Shown here: in pieces, positions 33,072-44,014 of the stretch
Layout: every line of letters starts with the position of its first letter
Numbering within the stretch: position 1 is the first letter of the stretch
Origin: Christensenellaceae bacterium
Lineage (GTDB): Bacteria; Bacillota; Clostridia; Christensenellales; Aristaeellaceae
Assembly (NCBI GenBank): GCA_022510815.1
Contig: JAFLST010000004.1
Coordinates: 62,001-126,000 of the forward strand
DNA: 64,000 bases
Direction: 5' to 3'
The notes under the pieces: model-generated
Told to the model about the DNA's origin: nothing
What the model saw: the letters and a program-made list of their open reading frames with translations, nothing else
Database searches by the model: none
Made by a program: the position numbers and the translations under genes

Positions 33072-34523
33072 TTACTTTTTGCGATTGAGCCAAGCAGGCA
33101 CGCCGCGGGAATCCTGAACAGGCTGCGTGGACTGCGGCACAACGGGCTGCTGCTGCACCTGCATGGGCTGCTGCGGATTCGTGTTGCCAAAGGCAGGCTG
33201 ATAGGGCTGCTGCGGCTGACCTCCAAAGAGCGCGCTGGTGCCGTAGGGCACAGGGGGCTGCTGCTGCGTGGGCTGGGGCTGCACATTCTGCGGCTGCTGG
33301 GGCTGCTGGAATCCGAAGCCCTGCTGGAACCCAACATTGGTGGGCGTCGGCACACCCATCGCGGGACGGTTCGTACTCACGAAGCCATCGTTCGAGGCCT
33401 GCGCATAGCTGGGGGTATACTCACCCGTGTCAGCCGTCTGCGAGTTGTGGCCGGGAGCGGCAGTATAGTTGCCGAAGCTGCTGCCCGTGGAGTAGCTGGA
33501 GCCAAAGAGGCGGTCGCGCTCCACTTCGCGGGGCTTCTTGACCGGATCACGCGGCGGGAAGGGCGTCTTCTCGAAGCCCGTCGCGATAACCGTGATGCGC
33601 ACCTCGTCGCCCATGGTCTCGTCGATGCCCGCGCCGAAGATGATGTTCGCCTCGGGATCGGCCTCCTGCATGACAAGGCTCGCGGCCTCGTTGATGTCGA
33701 CGATGCTGATGTCCTCGCCGCCCGTGACGTTAATCAGCAGGGCGCGAGCGCCGTCGATGTTGGTCTCGAGCAGCGGGCTGGAGATAGCGTTCTTGGCAGC
33801 CTCGACGAGGCGATTCTCGCCGGAAGCAGTGCCGATGCCCATATGCGCCATGCCGCCGGATTCCATGACGGTCTTCACGTCGGCAAAGTCAAGGTTGATG
33901 AGCGCGGGCAGCGCGATCAGGTCGCTGATGCCCTGAATGCCCTGACGCAGCACGTCGTCAGCAATGCGGAAGGCCTCAAGCATCGTGGTGCCCTTACTGA
34001 CCACCTGCAGCAGGCGATCGTTGGGGATGACGACGAGGGTGTCGACGCCCTGCTTGAGCACCTGAATGCCGTCCTCGGCATTCTTCATGCGCTGCTTGCC
34101 CTCAAAGGCGAAAGGCTTGGTGACCACAGCAATGGTCAGGGCGCCCATTTCCCGGGCAACCTCCGCCACCACAGGCGCGCAGCCCGTGCCGGTGCCGCCG
34201 CCCATGCCCGCCGTGACGAACACCAGATCAGCGCCCCGGAGCGCCTGAGCGATCTCCTCGCGGCTCTCCTCAGCAGCCTTGCGGCCAATCAGCGGCATCG
34301 CGCCGGCGCCAAGACCCTTGGTGACCTTCTCGCCGATCTGAATCTTGGTCTGAGCGCTGGACATGTTCAGCGCCTGCATGTCCGTGTTGACGGCGATGAA
34401 CTCCACGCCGCGCAGGCCTGCCTCCACCATGCGGTTCACGGCGTTTCCGCCGCCGCCGCCGCAGCCGACAACCTTAATCGATGCGAAGCTGCTGGTCAAT
34501 TCCTCGTTCTGGAACTCAATCAC
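33072..34523 (-). CDS. ftsZ: Cell division protein FtsZ
   Basis: Tubulin-like GTPase that forms the division ring. 483 residues, unusually long because of a Gln/Pro-rich linker of about 130 residues ([19 protein letters not shown] region). The GTPase core has [15 protein letters not shown], the tubulin signature [19 protein letters not shown] and the T7 loop [11 protein letters not shown]. The last residues [11 protein letters not shown] are the conserved C-terminal peptide that binds FtsA and other partners. A GTG start at 34523 is used because the conserved domain begins at [19 protein letters not shown] and AGGGGGA lies just upstream. Last gene of the dcw cluster. Confidence 0.97.
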   Translation of the reverse strand: MIEFQNEELTSSFASIKVVGCGGGGGNAVNRMVEAGLRGVEFIAVNTDMQALNMSSAQTKIQIGEKVTKGLGAGAMPLIGRKAAEESREEIAQALRGADLVFVTAGMGGGTGTGCAPVVAEVAREMGALTIAVVTKPFAFEGKQRMKNAEDGIQVLKQGVDTLVVIPNDRLLQVVSKGTTMLEAFRIADDVLRQGIQGISDLIALPALINLDFADVKTVMESGGMAHMGIGTASGENRLVEAAKNAISSPLLETNIDGARALLINVTGGEDISIVDINEAASLVMQEADPEANIIFGAGIDETMGDEVRITVIATGFEKTPFPPRDPVKKPREVERDRLFGSSYSTGSSFGNYTAAPGHNSQTADTGEYTPSYAQASNDGFVSTNRPAMGVPTPTNVGFQQGFGFQQPQQPQNVQPQPTQQQPPVPYGTSALFGGQPQQPYQPAFGNTNPQQPMQVQQQPVVPQSTQPVQDSRGVPAWLNRKK

Positions 34524-34596
34524 GTTGCATCCCCCTGACTTATATTGGCTATTGCTATGGTATCGTGCTTGCCTCTGGAAAAGGACGCTTGCCGGA

Positions 34597-35793
34597 TCAG
34601 CCGCCCAGCAGGCCCTTGAAGAAATCCTTGACCGCGCCGCCGAACCCGGTGGACGGCATGCGCTGCTGCTCCATGGTCTCAATAATCATATCCATCAGGC
34701 CCATGGTGCTGGAATAGACGTGACTGTTCATCCGGACGGTGCGCTTGGGCGTCTCGCGAACGGGACGGCCCAGCTTGCTGGCCAGATAATCCTTGCCGCC
34801 GCGGTTGAAGGCAAGTCCGCCGCCGGTGAGGTAGATGTTCGACCAGTTGCCCAGCTTGAGACCGCTGTCCTCGAGGGCCTTCTTGATCTCGTCAGCAATC
34901 TCATCAACCCGGCGCAGGATGATGTCGCTCACCTGCTCGCGGGTGAAGGACAGGGTGGACTGGTTGTCCGTGCCGGGCACGTCGTAGGTCTCGTTGGGCG
35001 TCGCGATGCCAAAGACGTAAGCGTGCTTGATCTTATCCTCGGCGTACTTGAGCGGGATATCCAGCTCCAGCGACAGATCCGCCGCGATATTGCCGCCACC
35101 CACGTCGATGCAGCGATGGAAGATGAGCGCGTCGCCCTCCACCGCCATGACCTCGGTGTTCAGGTAGCCGACGTCGATCAGCACGGCAGTGCGGTCGCGA
35201 TCCTCCTCGGGCAGATAGAGCATCGCCTCGCCCGCCGGCGTGGAGTAGAAGCCAGCCGCGGTGATGTTCATGTTGGCCAGACGGGCATTCACGTCATCGA
35301 CGAAGAACTTGTTGGCCACCACGAAGGAGATCATGGCGCTGAGCTCGCGGCCCTTCATGCCGACAGGCTCGAGGGTCTTCTTGCCGTCGTCGACCATGAA
35401 CCACGCGGGACTCGCGTGAATCTTCACGCCGGTGAGCGTTCCCAGATTCTTCGCGGCCTCGTCAAAGACGGTGCGCACATCGGTCGCCGTAACTCGCGGA
35501 TCAGGCCCGGAAAGCTGCACCCGCGCCTCGGTGGTGTACACCTTGGTAAACGCGCCGGGCACGCCGACATTGATCTCGCGGATCTTGCGCCGGCTCTGCT
35601 TCTCCGCCTCGGCGATGGACTCGCGAATCTTCTCGTCCACCTCCGCCTGATTGTTCCAGCCCTCGGGGAGATAGCCGTCGTATCCCGCAATGCCCGCGCC
35701 TACAATATCGCACCTCTGCGCGCCGCTGTTCTCAGCGACCAAGGTGACGATCTTGCTCGTGCCGAAGTCGATCGCCGCAACCATGGTCTTCAT
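34597..35793 (-). CDS. ftsA: FtsA-like actin-family division protein
   Basis: 398 residues, ASKHA fold: [17 protein letters not shown] (phosphate 1), an SHS2-like 1C domain ([35 protein letters not shown]), [18 protein letters not shown] (phosphate 2) and [14 protein letters not shown] (adenosine). The C-terminus [15 protein letters not shown] is an amphipathic helix, the membrane-targeting element of FtsA. It anchors FtsZ to the membrane. It lies 73 bases before the ftsZ start and is transcribed from its own promoter. Confidence 0.9.
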   Translation of the reverse strand: MKTMVAAIDFGTSKIVTLVAENSGAQRCDIVGAGIAGYDGYLPEGWNNQAEVDEKIRESIAEAEKQSRRKIREINVGVPGAFTKVYTTEARVQLSGPDPRVTATDVRTVFDEAAKNLGTLTGVKIHASPAWFMVDDGKKTLEPVGMKGRELSAMISFVVANKFFVDDVNARLANMNITAAGFYSTPAGEAMLYLPEEDRDRTAVLIDVGYLNTEVMAVEGDALIFHRCIDVGGGNIAADLSLELDIPLKYAEDKIKHAYVFGIATPNETYDVPGTDNQSTLSFTREQVSDIILRRVDEIADEIKKALEDSGLKLGNWSNIYLTGGGLAFNRGGKDYLASKLGRPVRETPKRTVRMNSHVYSSTMGLMDMIIETMEQQRMPSTGFGGAVKDFFKGLLGG

Positions 35794-35926
35794 CGGTCCT
35801 TCATACCCCCTGTTTCCCGGAAAAGTTCCCCGCGAGACGGCCTGAATCAGGCTTGTCCGCCCGAAATTCGCCGTCCGGGCCCATCAGCACCGGGAACGAT
35901 CTGACTTATCCAATATACCACTTTCC

Positions 35927-35955
35927 ATTATAAACGTTTTTCCCCGGGAATGCAA
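35927..35955 (-). promoter_or_regulatory. Internal promoter of ftsA-ftsZ
   Basis: Leftward -35 TTGCAT (35955-35950), 17 bp spacer, -10 TATAAT (35932-35927), about 130 bp upstream of ftsA in the gap after divIB. It lets ftsA-ftsZ be expressed apart from the upstream mur genes. Confidence 0.85.
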
Positions 35956-36002
35956 GCGTTTTCCAACGGGAATGGCAATTTGCTTGCAAATTTCGTACAA
36001 AT

Positions 36003-37070
36003 TTACACAGTTTCGCCCTGTTCTTCCTCCATTTGCTTCTTTTTCAGCGGGGTAAACGTGGGGTTGACAGGCGCGCTGACGTCGATGGTGCCGACGCCGT
36101 CCTCACCGCCCGCCAGCGCGTCAAGGGTCAGGAGCATCGCCCGGAGCTTCCTGTGGATGTCCGAACTGTTGCCCAGACGCACGGAATAACCGTCGCGTGT
36201 CGCAAGGAATATGCTTTCCATGCTGGACATATCCAATTCCTCAATCCTGTCCAAAGCGCTCATGACCTTGAGCTCGACCAGTATTTCATTGTACACATTA
36301 AGCTGTTCGGCACTGGTCAGCGTAATGATGCGGCCCACATCGCAGCGGCGGACGTTCAGGCCAACCACAAGAATCTTGTCCGACATGGGTATGGCAGTGC
36401 GATTGGCAAACTCCTCCAGAATCATGCCCCGGTTATCCGCGTAGTACATCAGGCCGTTGTAGTCGATCACGGCGATCACTTCCCGTTCACGCACGCGGAT
36501 TTCGACGGTGTTCCACTCGGGCATGTGCACCAGCTCGCAGATCAGATAGTGATTCCCCTCGACGCGCTCCATCACCTCGTCGGCGTTGAGGGAGAAGCGG
36601 TTCATGCCCGTCCTGAGCCCCGAGCGCTCGATAATCTCCTCCGTGGAGACGCTGCTGTTGCCTACCACCCGAATCTCCTGCACGGCGAAAAGCGGGCTGG
36701 CGAAAAGGATCGTCACGGTCATCAGCAGCAGCGCCACGCAGACGATCAACGCAATGACATGACTTCCCCGCCTGCCCTTGGGCGGCACATGGGAACGGGT
36801 CGCCTGAAAATGCTCCTGATGCTTGAAGTATCCCTCATGGCGCGGGCGGCCATGGAGCGTCTCCTCCGTGCCGGGCATGTGCTGCCAGAACCGCTCGTCC
36901 CGGCGGTACAGGTTCTCCGAGCGCTCCGCGCGCAGCTCGGGTGCATAGCCGGTGTCCTCGTAGGGGCCTGTGTTCCCCGGCTGATACGCGCCCGACTGCT
37001 GCGATGGCGGCACAGGGATGTTCCTGCCCGAGCGGGACGGCTGGTCATTAGGTCTGATCGGCGGCTGCAT
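36003..37070 (-). CDS. divIB: Cell division protein DivIB/FtsQ
   Basis: 355 residues. A long, Pro/Arg-rich cytoplasmic N-terminus (about 1-100), one transmembrane segment (about 104-125, VIALIVCVALLLMTVTILFA), the POTRA domain starting VQEIRVVGNSSVSTEEIIERSGL, then the FtsQ beta domain with VRLGNSSDIHRKLRAMLLTL. It belongs to the divisome complex with FtsL and DivIC and controls septal wall synthesis. The ATG at 37070 has GGGAGG upstream. Confidence 0.92.
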   Translation of the reverse strand: MQPPIRPNDQPSRSGRNIPVPPSQQSGAYQPGNTGPYEDTGYAPELRAERSENLYRRDERFWQHMPGTEETLHGRPRHEGYFKHQEHFQATRSHVPPKGRRGSHVIALIVCVALLLMTVTILFASPLFAVQEIRVVGNSSVSTEEIIERSGLRTGMNRFSLNADEVMERVEGNHYLICELVHMPEWNTVEIRVREREVIAVIDYNGLMYYADNRGMILEEFANRTAIPMSDKILVVGLNVRRCDVGRIITLTSAEQLNVYNEILVELKVMSALDRIEELDMSSMESIFLATRDGYSVRLGNSSDIHRKLRAMLLTLDALAGGEDGVGTIDVSAPVNPTFTPLKKKQMEEEQGETV

Positions 37071-37118
37071 GGTATCCTCCCATATAGGCTGTATGTCGTT
37101 GATCTCGTATATGCTCTT

Positions 37119-38375
<1,257 letters not shown>

Positions 38376-38500
38376 AGCGTCCACCTCCAATCACTGATTC
38401 ACACTATGTCTCAGTGAAAAAGAGGTGCGGAAATCGTTTCAGTCAGATGACAGCGTCTTTCGACCGAGCTTGCAGCCTTTGTCTGGCTGAAGTTGTCCGC

Positions 38501-39655
38501 TCAGCTGTCCATTCTGCCAGCTGTCCGGGAGATGTTCATGAGGATGCCCACAGCTGCCATGGTGATGGAGATGGACGTGCCGCCCGCGCTGAAAAAGGGC
38601 AGGGGCAGGCCGGTGGTCGGCAGGATGCCGACGACGACGCCCATGTTGAGGAAGGCCTGCACCGTGATGGACACGGTAATGCCCGCCGCCAGCAGCGCGC
38701 CGAACTTATCGCGACAGTTCATGGCGATGCGCATGCCCGCCAGCAGCAGGCACACAAACAGCGCGATGACCACCAGGCATCCCATCAGCCCAAAATCCTC
38801 GCCAACGATGGCGAAAATGAAGTCGCTCTCCGGGTACGGCAGGTAGGCGTACTTCTGCCTTCCCTTGCCAAGCCCCATGCCGAAGAGCCCGCCGGAGCCA
38901 AAGGCAATCAGCGACTGAGAGAGCTGGTAGCCCTCGTCGCTCATCATGGCGAAGGGATTGCGGAAGGACAGCAGCCTGCGGCGGCGGTAGGGTTCCGACC
39001 ACGCGTAGAAGCTGCCCAGACCCATGCCGCCGATCATCATCAGCAGGATGTGCCGCCACTTCGCCCCGGCGATGATAATCATCACCAGCGCGACGATGAG
39101 GATGCTGCCCGCCGTGGAGAGGTTCGGCTGCTGGAGAATCAGCAGGAACACCACGCCCGGCACCATCAGCACCGGCACAATGCCAAAGATCAGCGAGCGG
39201 ATGCCCTTGCCGCGGTAGGTCAGGGTCGCGGCCATGTAGAGCACCACGGCAAATTTGGCGAACTCGCTGGGCTGAAAGGAAATGCCCGCAATGCTCAGCC
39301 AGCGCCGAGAGCCGTTGATGTACACGCCGATGCCCGGGATGATGACCAGCGTCAGCAGCACCAGCGAGATGGCAAGGCCCGCCACCACGATCCAAGTATC
39401 CTTCCAGAAGCGGTACGGGATGCGGCTGGTGATGACGCACGCCACCGTTCCCAGCCCGATGCCGAAGAGCTGCCGCTGCACCTCCGCGAGGGGATTCGCC
39501 TTATCCTGCGATGTATAGTATGTCGCCGAGAAAAGCACCAGCAATCCCGTAGCCAGCAGCAGGATGAGAACCATCACCAGCATGCCGTCCACGGGATTGC
39601 GCCTGCGCCAGAGCCTCGGCCCGGTCGTCTTTCGTGCGCTGGTGGGTTGAAGCAT
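38501..39655 (-). CDS. ftsW: FtsW/RodA/SpoVE family septal glycosyltransferase
   Basis: 384 residues, about ten transmembrane segments. Start region VLILLLATGLLVLFSATYY, the extracellular/TM loops ITSRIPYRFWKD and INGSRRWLSIAGISFQPSEFAKFA (the SEDS signature with W-R and P-x-E-F-x-K), and the C-terminal TTGLPLPFFSAGGTSISITM are conserved. SEDS proteins polymerise lipid II with a class B PBP; the partner is the PASTA PBP of this cluster. ATG at 39655 follows AAGGAGG; 66 upstream codons are excluded. Confidence 0.95.
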   Translation of the reverse strand: MLQPTSARKTTGPRLWRRRNPVDGMLVMVLILLLATGLLVLFSATYYTSQDKANPLAEVQRQLFGIGLGTVACVITSRIPYRFWKDTWIVVAGLAISLVLLTLVIIPGIGVYINGSRRWLSIAGISFQPSEFAKFAVVLYMAATLTYRGKGIRSLIFGIVPVLMVPGVVFLLILQQPNLSTAGSILIVALVMIIIAGAKWRHILLMMIGGMGLGSFYAWSEPYRRRRLLSFRNPFAMMSDEGYQLSQSLIAFGSGGLFGMGLGKGRQKYAYLPYPESDFIFAIVGEDFGLMGCLVVIALFVCLLLAGMRIAMNCRDKFGALLAAGITVSITVQAFLNMGVVVGILPTTGLPLPFFSAGGTSISITMAAVGILMNISRTAGRMDS

Positions 39656-39852
39656 AGCTCCTCCTTCATGCGCCCGAAAAGGTGTCGCCAAATAGGTTTT
39701 GACGAATGTCACAAGCCTTTGCCTGACCAACGCCAGCCAAGGGCTGCAAGAAAGCGATCTCTTGGAATACGCCATGAAAATCGCCGTGCGTATCGTCAGT
39801 TTCCGATGGATATCAGGGTTGCTGTGCTCCCCCGATACCGCCTCAAGGAGCG

Positions 39853-41226
39853 TCACTTGAGTGCCTTGACAATCTCCTTGAAGATGCGGCCCCGCGCCTC
39901 GTAATCAGCGAACATATCGAAGCTGGCGCAGGCCGGGGAAAGCAGCACATTCCAGCCCTCGCTGGCCAGAGCTCGGCAGGTGTCGACGGCCTCCTCCAGC
40001 GTCGCGGCCCGATGCAGACGGTCATAGCCGCACTCCCGGCAGGTGCGCTCGATCTGGTCGGCTGTCGCGCCGATGAGCACGGCCTCCCTGATATGGGGCG
40101 ATGCCAGCATCTCCTTGATAAGCGGCGTAAAATCGCAGTGCTTGTCATAGCCGCCGAGGATAATCGCCGTGGGCTGGGTCATGGTCTGGACGGCCTTGAT
40201 GGTGCTGTCCACGTTGGTGCCCTTGCTGTCGTTGATATAGCGCACACCCTCCAGCTCGCGGACGAACTCGATGCGATGCTCCACGCCCGCGAAGGTGCGC
40301 AGGCTGTGCCGGATCACCGGTGCCGGAACGCCCATCGCCGTCGCGACGCAGGCCGCTGCCAGCGCGTTTTCAAGGTTGTGCGGGCCGGGGATACGGATTT
40401 CCTCAACGCCGCAGACCTCGCGCTCTTCACCATTCCAGCGGGTGACCAGCTTGCCCTCCCGCACAAACGCGCCCTCAGCCACTTCCCGCTTGCGCGAGAA
40501 CAGCATGACCCGGCTCTTCACCTGTCCGGTCAGCGGCTCAAGGGCCGGATCGTCCGCGTTGAAGACCGCCGTGTCCTCCGCCGTCTGCTGCGCGAACATG
40601 CGCATTTTCGTCGCCGTGTAGCATTCCATGGTGCCGTGGCGGTTCAGGTGATCCTCGGTGATGTTCAGCAGCGCCGCCGCCCTCGGGTGGAAGGTCTCGG
40701 CAGTCTCCATCTGGAAGGAGCTGACCTCGCAGACGAACATGTCGTCATTCTTGCTGTCCAGCCCTGCCGCGGAGTAAGGGTAGCCGATGTTGCCCACCAC
40801 ATGGGTCACGCGACCCGCATTGCGGAAGATCTCGCCCAGCAGCGACACGGTGGTCGTCTTGCCGTTGGTGCCCGTGACGGCCACCATCTCCCCGGAGGAA
40901 AGCTGATGAGCCATCTCCAGCTCGCCGGTGACGTACACGCCGCGCTTCTTCGCCTCGACCACAAAGCCCGCCGTGTCCGGGATGCCCGGGCTGATGACCA
41001 GCGCGTCAATACCGTCCAGCAGCTCCCCTGCAGGACGGCCCAGCGCCCACTCGACGGGCAGCGACTCCAGCGGCGTGACCGCGTCTCCGAGTTGCTCCTT
41101 CGTCTTGTTATCATTGACGACGACCTTGGCGCCCGCCTTCACGAGCAGCTGCGCCGCCGCCACGCCGCTGCGGGCCATACCGACCACCAGCACGCGCTTT
41201 CCCGCGTATTTCTCCGTGTTTCGCAT
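39853..41226 (-). CDS. murD: UDP-N-acetylmuramoylalanine--D-glutamate ligase
   Basis: 457 residues. N-terminal Rossmann-like VLVVGMARSGVAAAQLL, ATP loop VAVTGTNGKTTTVSLLG, central VCEVSSFQMETAETFHPRAA, NITEDHLNRHGTMECY, and the C-terminal domain with YINDSKGTNVDSTIKAV. Adds D-Glu to UDP-MurNAc-Ala. ATG at 41226 follows AAGGGAGG. Confidence 0.96.
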   Translation of the reverse strand: MRNTEKYAGKRVLVVGMARSGVAAAQLLVKAGAKVVVNDNKTKEQLGDAVTPLESLPVEWALGRPAGELLDGIDALVISPGIPDTAGFVVEAKKRGVYVTGELEMAHQLSSGEMVAVTGTNGKTTTVSLLGEIFRNAGRVTHVVGNIGYPYSAAGLDSKNDDMFVCEVSSFQMETAETFHPRAAALLNITEDHLNRHGTMECYTATKMRMFAQQTAEDTAVFNADDPALEPLTGQVKSRVMLFSRKREVAEGAFVREGKLVTRWNGEEREVCGVEEIRIPGPHNLENALAAACVATAMGVPAPVIRHSLRTFAGVEHRIEFVRELEGVRYINDSKGTNVDSTIKAVQTMTQPTAIILGGYDKHCDFTPLIKEMLASPHIREAVLIGATADQIERTCRECGYDRLHRAATLEEAVDTCRALASEGWNVLLSPACASFDMFADYEARGRIFKEIVKALK

Positions 41227-41290
41227 GGGAATCCCTCCCTTGATGAGCAGAAGAGGGTGCTTTCCTATCAAAGCAGCCCTCTTGCATGCG

Positions 41291-42316
41291 TTATGCCAGT
41301 TGTAATCCGTAGAGCGACAGCACGGCGATGAGCGACAGTACGCCCGTCACCACCGCGTACATCGTGACGATCTGCGTCTCCGAGTAGCCGGAGAGCTCGA
41401 AATGATGGTGAATGGGACTCATCTTGAAGATGCGCTTGCCATGGGTCGCCTTGAAGTAATAGCGCTGGATAATGACCGACAGCGACGACATGATGGGCGT
41501 GAAAGCGATGAGCGCCATCATCAGGGGCTGGCGCATCAGCATCGCCATGCCGACGATTGCGCCGCCGATGAACATGGAGCCCGTGTCGCCCATGAACACC
41601 GTCGCCGGGTAGTGGTTGAACCGCAGGAAGCCCATCGCCGCGCCGACCATGGCCATGGCGAAGATAGCGACACTGTAGAGGTTCGATGCGTAGTCCGGCT
41701 GGGTTGTCTGCACCGCCAGCAGGAGCATCAGCGCGATCATGCCCCACGCGGTAGAGCCGACCGTGGTCACGCTGGAGAGCAGGCCGTCCAGACCGTCCTG
41801 CAGGTTGGCGCTGTTGACCATGAAGATCACCGTCAGCGACATCAGCGGGATATAGAAGATGCCCAGATTCCACTCAACGTTGAAGAAGGGCACCCACACC
41901 TTGGAGCCGACCTGCGGGTGAAAATAGCAGTACGCCGAAAAGCCGACGGCTACGATCACCTGCCCCGCGATCTTCTGCCACGGGGTCAGGCCTTCATGGC
42001 GCTTGAGCGCGGCTTTGATGAAGTCGTCGCCGAAGCCCACAGCCATGGACAGAAAGGACACCGCCAGCAAAGCCAGCATGAAGTCCCAGCCGCCCTGCCA
42101 CTTGGCCGGATGGCAGATGAGCGTCGTGATCAGCACCGCCCCGGCCATCATCAGACCGCCCATGATCGGCGTCCCCTGCTTCTGCTTGTGGGACTGGGGG
42201 CCGAGGTCATAGATGGTCTGGCCGAAGTTCAGTCGGCGCAGAAACGGGATCACCTTCGGCCCGGAGACGAGCACCGCGGCCAGAGAAAGGAGCAAAGCGA
42301 GGATCATCCTTAGCAT
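41291..42316 (-). CDS. mraY: Phospho-N-acetylmuramoyl-pentapeptide-transferase
   Basis: 341 residues, ten-segment integral membrane enzyme that makes lipid I from UDP-MurNAc-pentapeptide and undecaprenyl phosphate. It has KQKQGTPIMGGLMM, the acidic pair in GFGDDFIKAALKRHEGL, VNSANLQDGLDGLLSS, and the histidine motif FKMSPIHHHFELSGYSE. Start ATG at 42316 (AGGAGG, spacing about 11); a TTG further upstream overlaps the ribosome site. About 195 bases separate it from murE, where murF is usually found. Confidence 0.96.
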   Translation of the reverse strand: MLRMILALLLSLAAVLVSGPKVIPFLRRLNFGQTIYDLGPQSHKQKQGTPIMGGLMMAGAVLITTLICHPAKWQGGWDFMLALLAVSFLSMAVGFGDDFIKAALKRHEGLTPWQKIAGQVIVAVGFSAYCYFHPQVGSKVWVPFFNVEWNLGIFYIPLMSLTVIFMVNSANLQDGLDGLLSSVTTVGSTAWGMIALMLLLAVQTTQPDYASNLYSVAIFAMAMVGAAMGFLRFNHYPATVFMGDTGSMFIGGAIVGMAMLMRQPLMMALIAFTPIMSSLSVIIQRYYFKATHGKRIFKMSPIHHHFELSGYSETQIVTMYAVVTGVLSLIAVLSLYGLQLA

Positions 42317-42512
42317 GGCTGAAAGAGCCTCCTGCAATCAGAATACCCGAAGCGATGGGCTATAGACATACCATTGCCGTCTGCAAGGCAGCAATCGTAT
42401 CCACCGGGGTTCCCGGTCGGGCGGGGAGCTTCCTGCAGACAAAGCGGAGCTTTGCGGTGAGAAACCTTCCCCAGTCCCCCTCGAATAAGCGGCACAAGCC
42501 ACTTTTTCGACG

Positions 42513-43985
42513 TCAGGTATTCGCCGTTTGTGCTCTCAATTCCTCCAATAATTCCTGAACGACCACCTTTTCATCGAAGGGATGCTTGACGCCGTTGATC
42601 TCCTGATAGGTTTCATGCCCCTTGCCGCACAGCACGATGATGTCGCCCTCCCCGGCGATCTCCATGGCGTGGCGGATAGCCTCGCGGCGGTTCTCGATCA
42701 CCTCATAGGGCTTGCGGGTGGGCTTGATGCCCTCCTCAATGGCAGCGAGGATGGTCATGGGGTCCTCAGTACGGGGGTTGTCCGACGTGAGAATGCACAG
42801 GTCGGCCATGCGCCCGCCGATCTCACCCATGATGGGCCGCTTGCCCTTGTCCCGGTCGCCGCCGCAGCCGAACAGCGCGATGACCCGCTTGCGGGCAAAG
42901 CCACGAACGGTCTTGAGGATGTTGGTGAGCGCGTCGGGGCTATGGGAGTAGTCGAGGATAACGCGGTAGGGCGTTTGGGTCGGGAGCATCTCGATGCGGC
43001 CGGGCACGGAATCCATGTTCCACAGGCCGTCGCGGATGTTCTCGATGGACACGCCCAGCACCAGTGCGCAGGAGGCCGCCGCCAGCGCGTTATAGACGTT
43101 GAACATGCCGGTCATGCGCAGATGAATCGGGATGCTGTGCATGCCCTGCAGCTGCAGATCGAAGGACACGCCGTCTTCGTTGATCTCGATATCCCGGGCA
43201 AACAGGTCGGCATTGGCAGCGATGCCAAAGGTCAGGTGCGGCACGGTCAGATCGGCAAGCACCTGCTCGCTGGTTTCCTCGTCCACGTTGACGGTAGCGT
43301 TGCGAACCATACCCGAGGTGAAGAAGCGCTTCTTGGTCTCGAAGTAGTTCTCCATGGTGCCGAAATAGTCAAGGTGATCCTGACTGAGGTTCGTATAGCA
43401 GCCCACCTCAAAGGTCATGCCGTCCAGCCGGTGCATGTCGATGGCATGAGCGGAGACCTCCATCACCACGACCTCCACGCCCTCATCCGCCATGGCCCGC
43501 AGATCGCGCTGCAGGTCGATGGGATCAGGCGTGGTGTAGTTGCTCTTGATCCGCTTCTTGCCGATCATGTTGCCCGTGGTGCCGATCAGGCCGCACTTGT
43601 AGCCCGCCTGCTCACAGATCGCCTTGATCATGTAGGTGGTGGTGGTCTTGCCCTTGGTGCCCGTCACGCCGATGAACTTCATCCGCTCCGCCGGGTGCCC
43701 GTAGAACGCCGCCGCCATCCGCGACATGGCCGCGCGGACGTTGGTCACCCTCACCTGCGGCACGTCCGCCTCCACGAAATGATCGACCACCAGCGCCACG
43801 CAGCCGTTCGCCACAGCCTGAGGCGCGTAGTCATGGGCGTCAAACCGGGCGCCGGGAATGCAGAAGAAAAGCCCGCCCGCCGCCTTCTGACGGCTGTCGC
43901 TGACCACGGCGAGAATCTCCGTGTCCATCGACCCGCGCGTTTCCAGCAGATAGGGCATGTTCTCAATGAGGGCTTGCAGTCGCAT
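42513..43985 (-). CDS. murE: UDP-MurNAc-L-Ala-D-Glu--meso-diaminopimelate ligase
   Basis: 490 residues. ATP loop FIGVTGTKGKTTTTYMI, EVSAHAIDMHRLDGM, NLSQDHLDYFGTMENY, VILDYSHSPDALTNIL, and the amino-acid specificity motif TSDNPRTEDP. The DNPR form indicates meso-diaminopimelate rather than lysine, so the peptidoglycan is of the meso-DAP type. ATG at 43985 follows AAGGAG. Confidence 0.96.
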   Translation of the reverse strand: MRLQALIENMPYLLETRGSMDTEILAVVSDSRQKAAGGLFFCIPGARFDAHDYAPQAVANGCVALVVDHFVEADVPQVRVTNVRAAMSRMAAAFYGHPAERMKFIGVTGTKGKTTTTYMIKAICEQAGYKCGLIGTTGNMIGKKRIKSNYTTPDPIDLQRDLRAMADEGVEVVVMEVSAHAIDMHRLDGMTFEVGCYTNLSQDHLDYFGTMENYFETKKRFFTSGMVRNATVNVDEETSEQVLADLTVPHLTFGIAANADLFARDIEINEDGVSFDLQLQGMHSIPIHLRMTGMFNVYNALAAASCALVLGVSIENIRDGLWNMDSVPGRIEMLPTQTPYRVILDYSHSPDALTNILKTVRGFARKRVIALFGCGGDRDKGKRPIMGEIGGRMADLCILTSDNPRTEDPMTILAAIEEGIKPTRKPYEVIENRREAIRHAMEIAGEGDIIVLCGKGHETYQEINGVKHPFDEKVVVQELLEELRAQTANT

Positions 43986-44014
43986 GATAGCTGCTCCTTT
44001 ATATATAAGTTTCT

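Noticed and set aside
32866..33093. A possible small leftward gene of 75 codons in the patch before ftsZ
   Set aside because: It overlaps the ftsZ terminator, has no domain, and a start site only in its 3' part.
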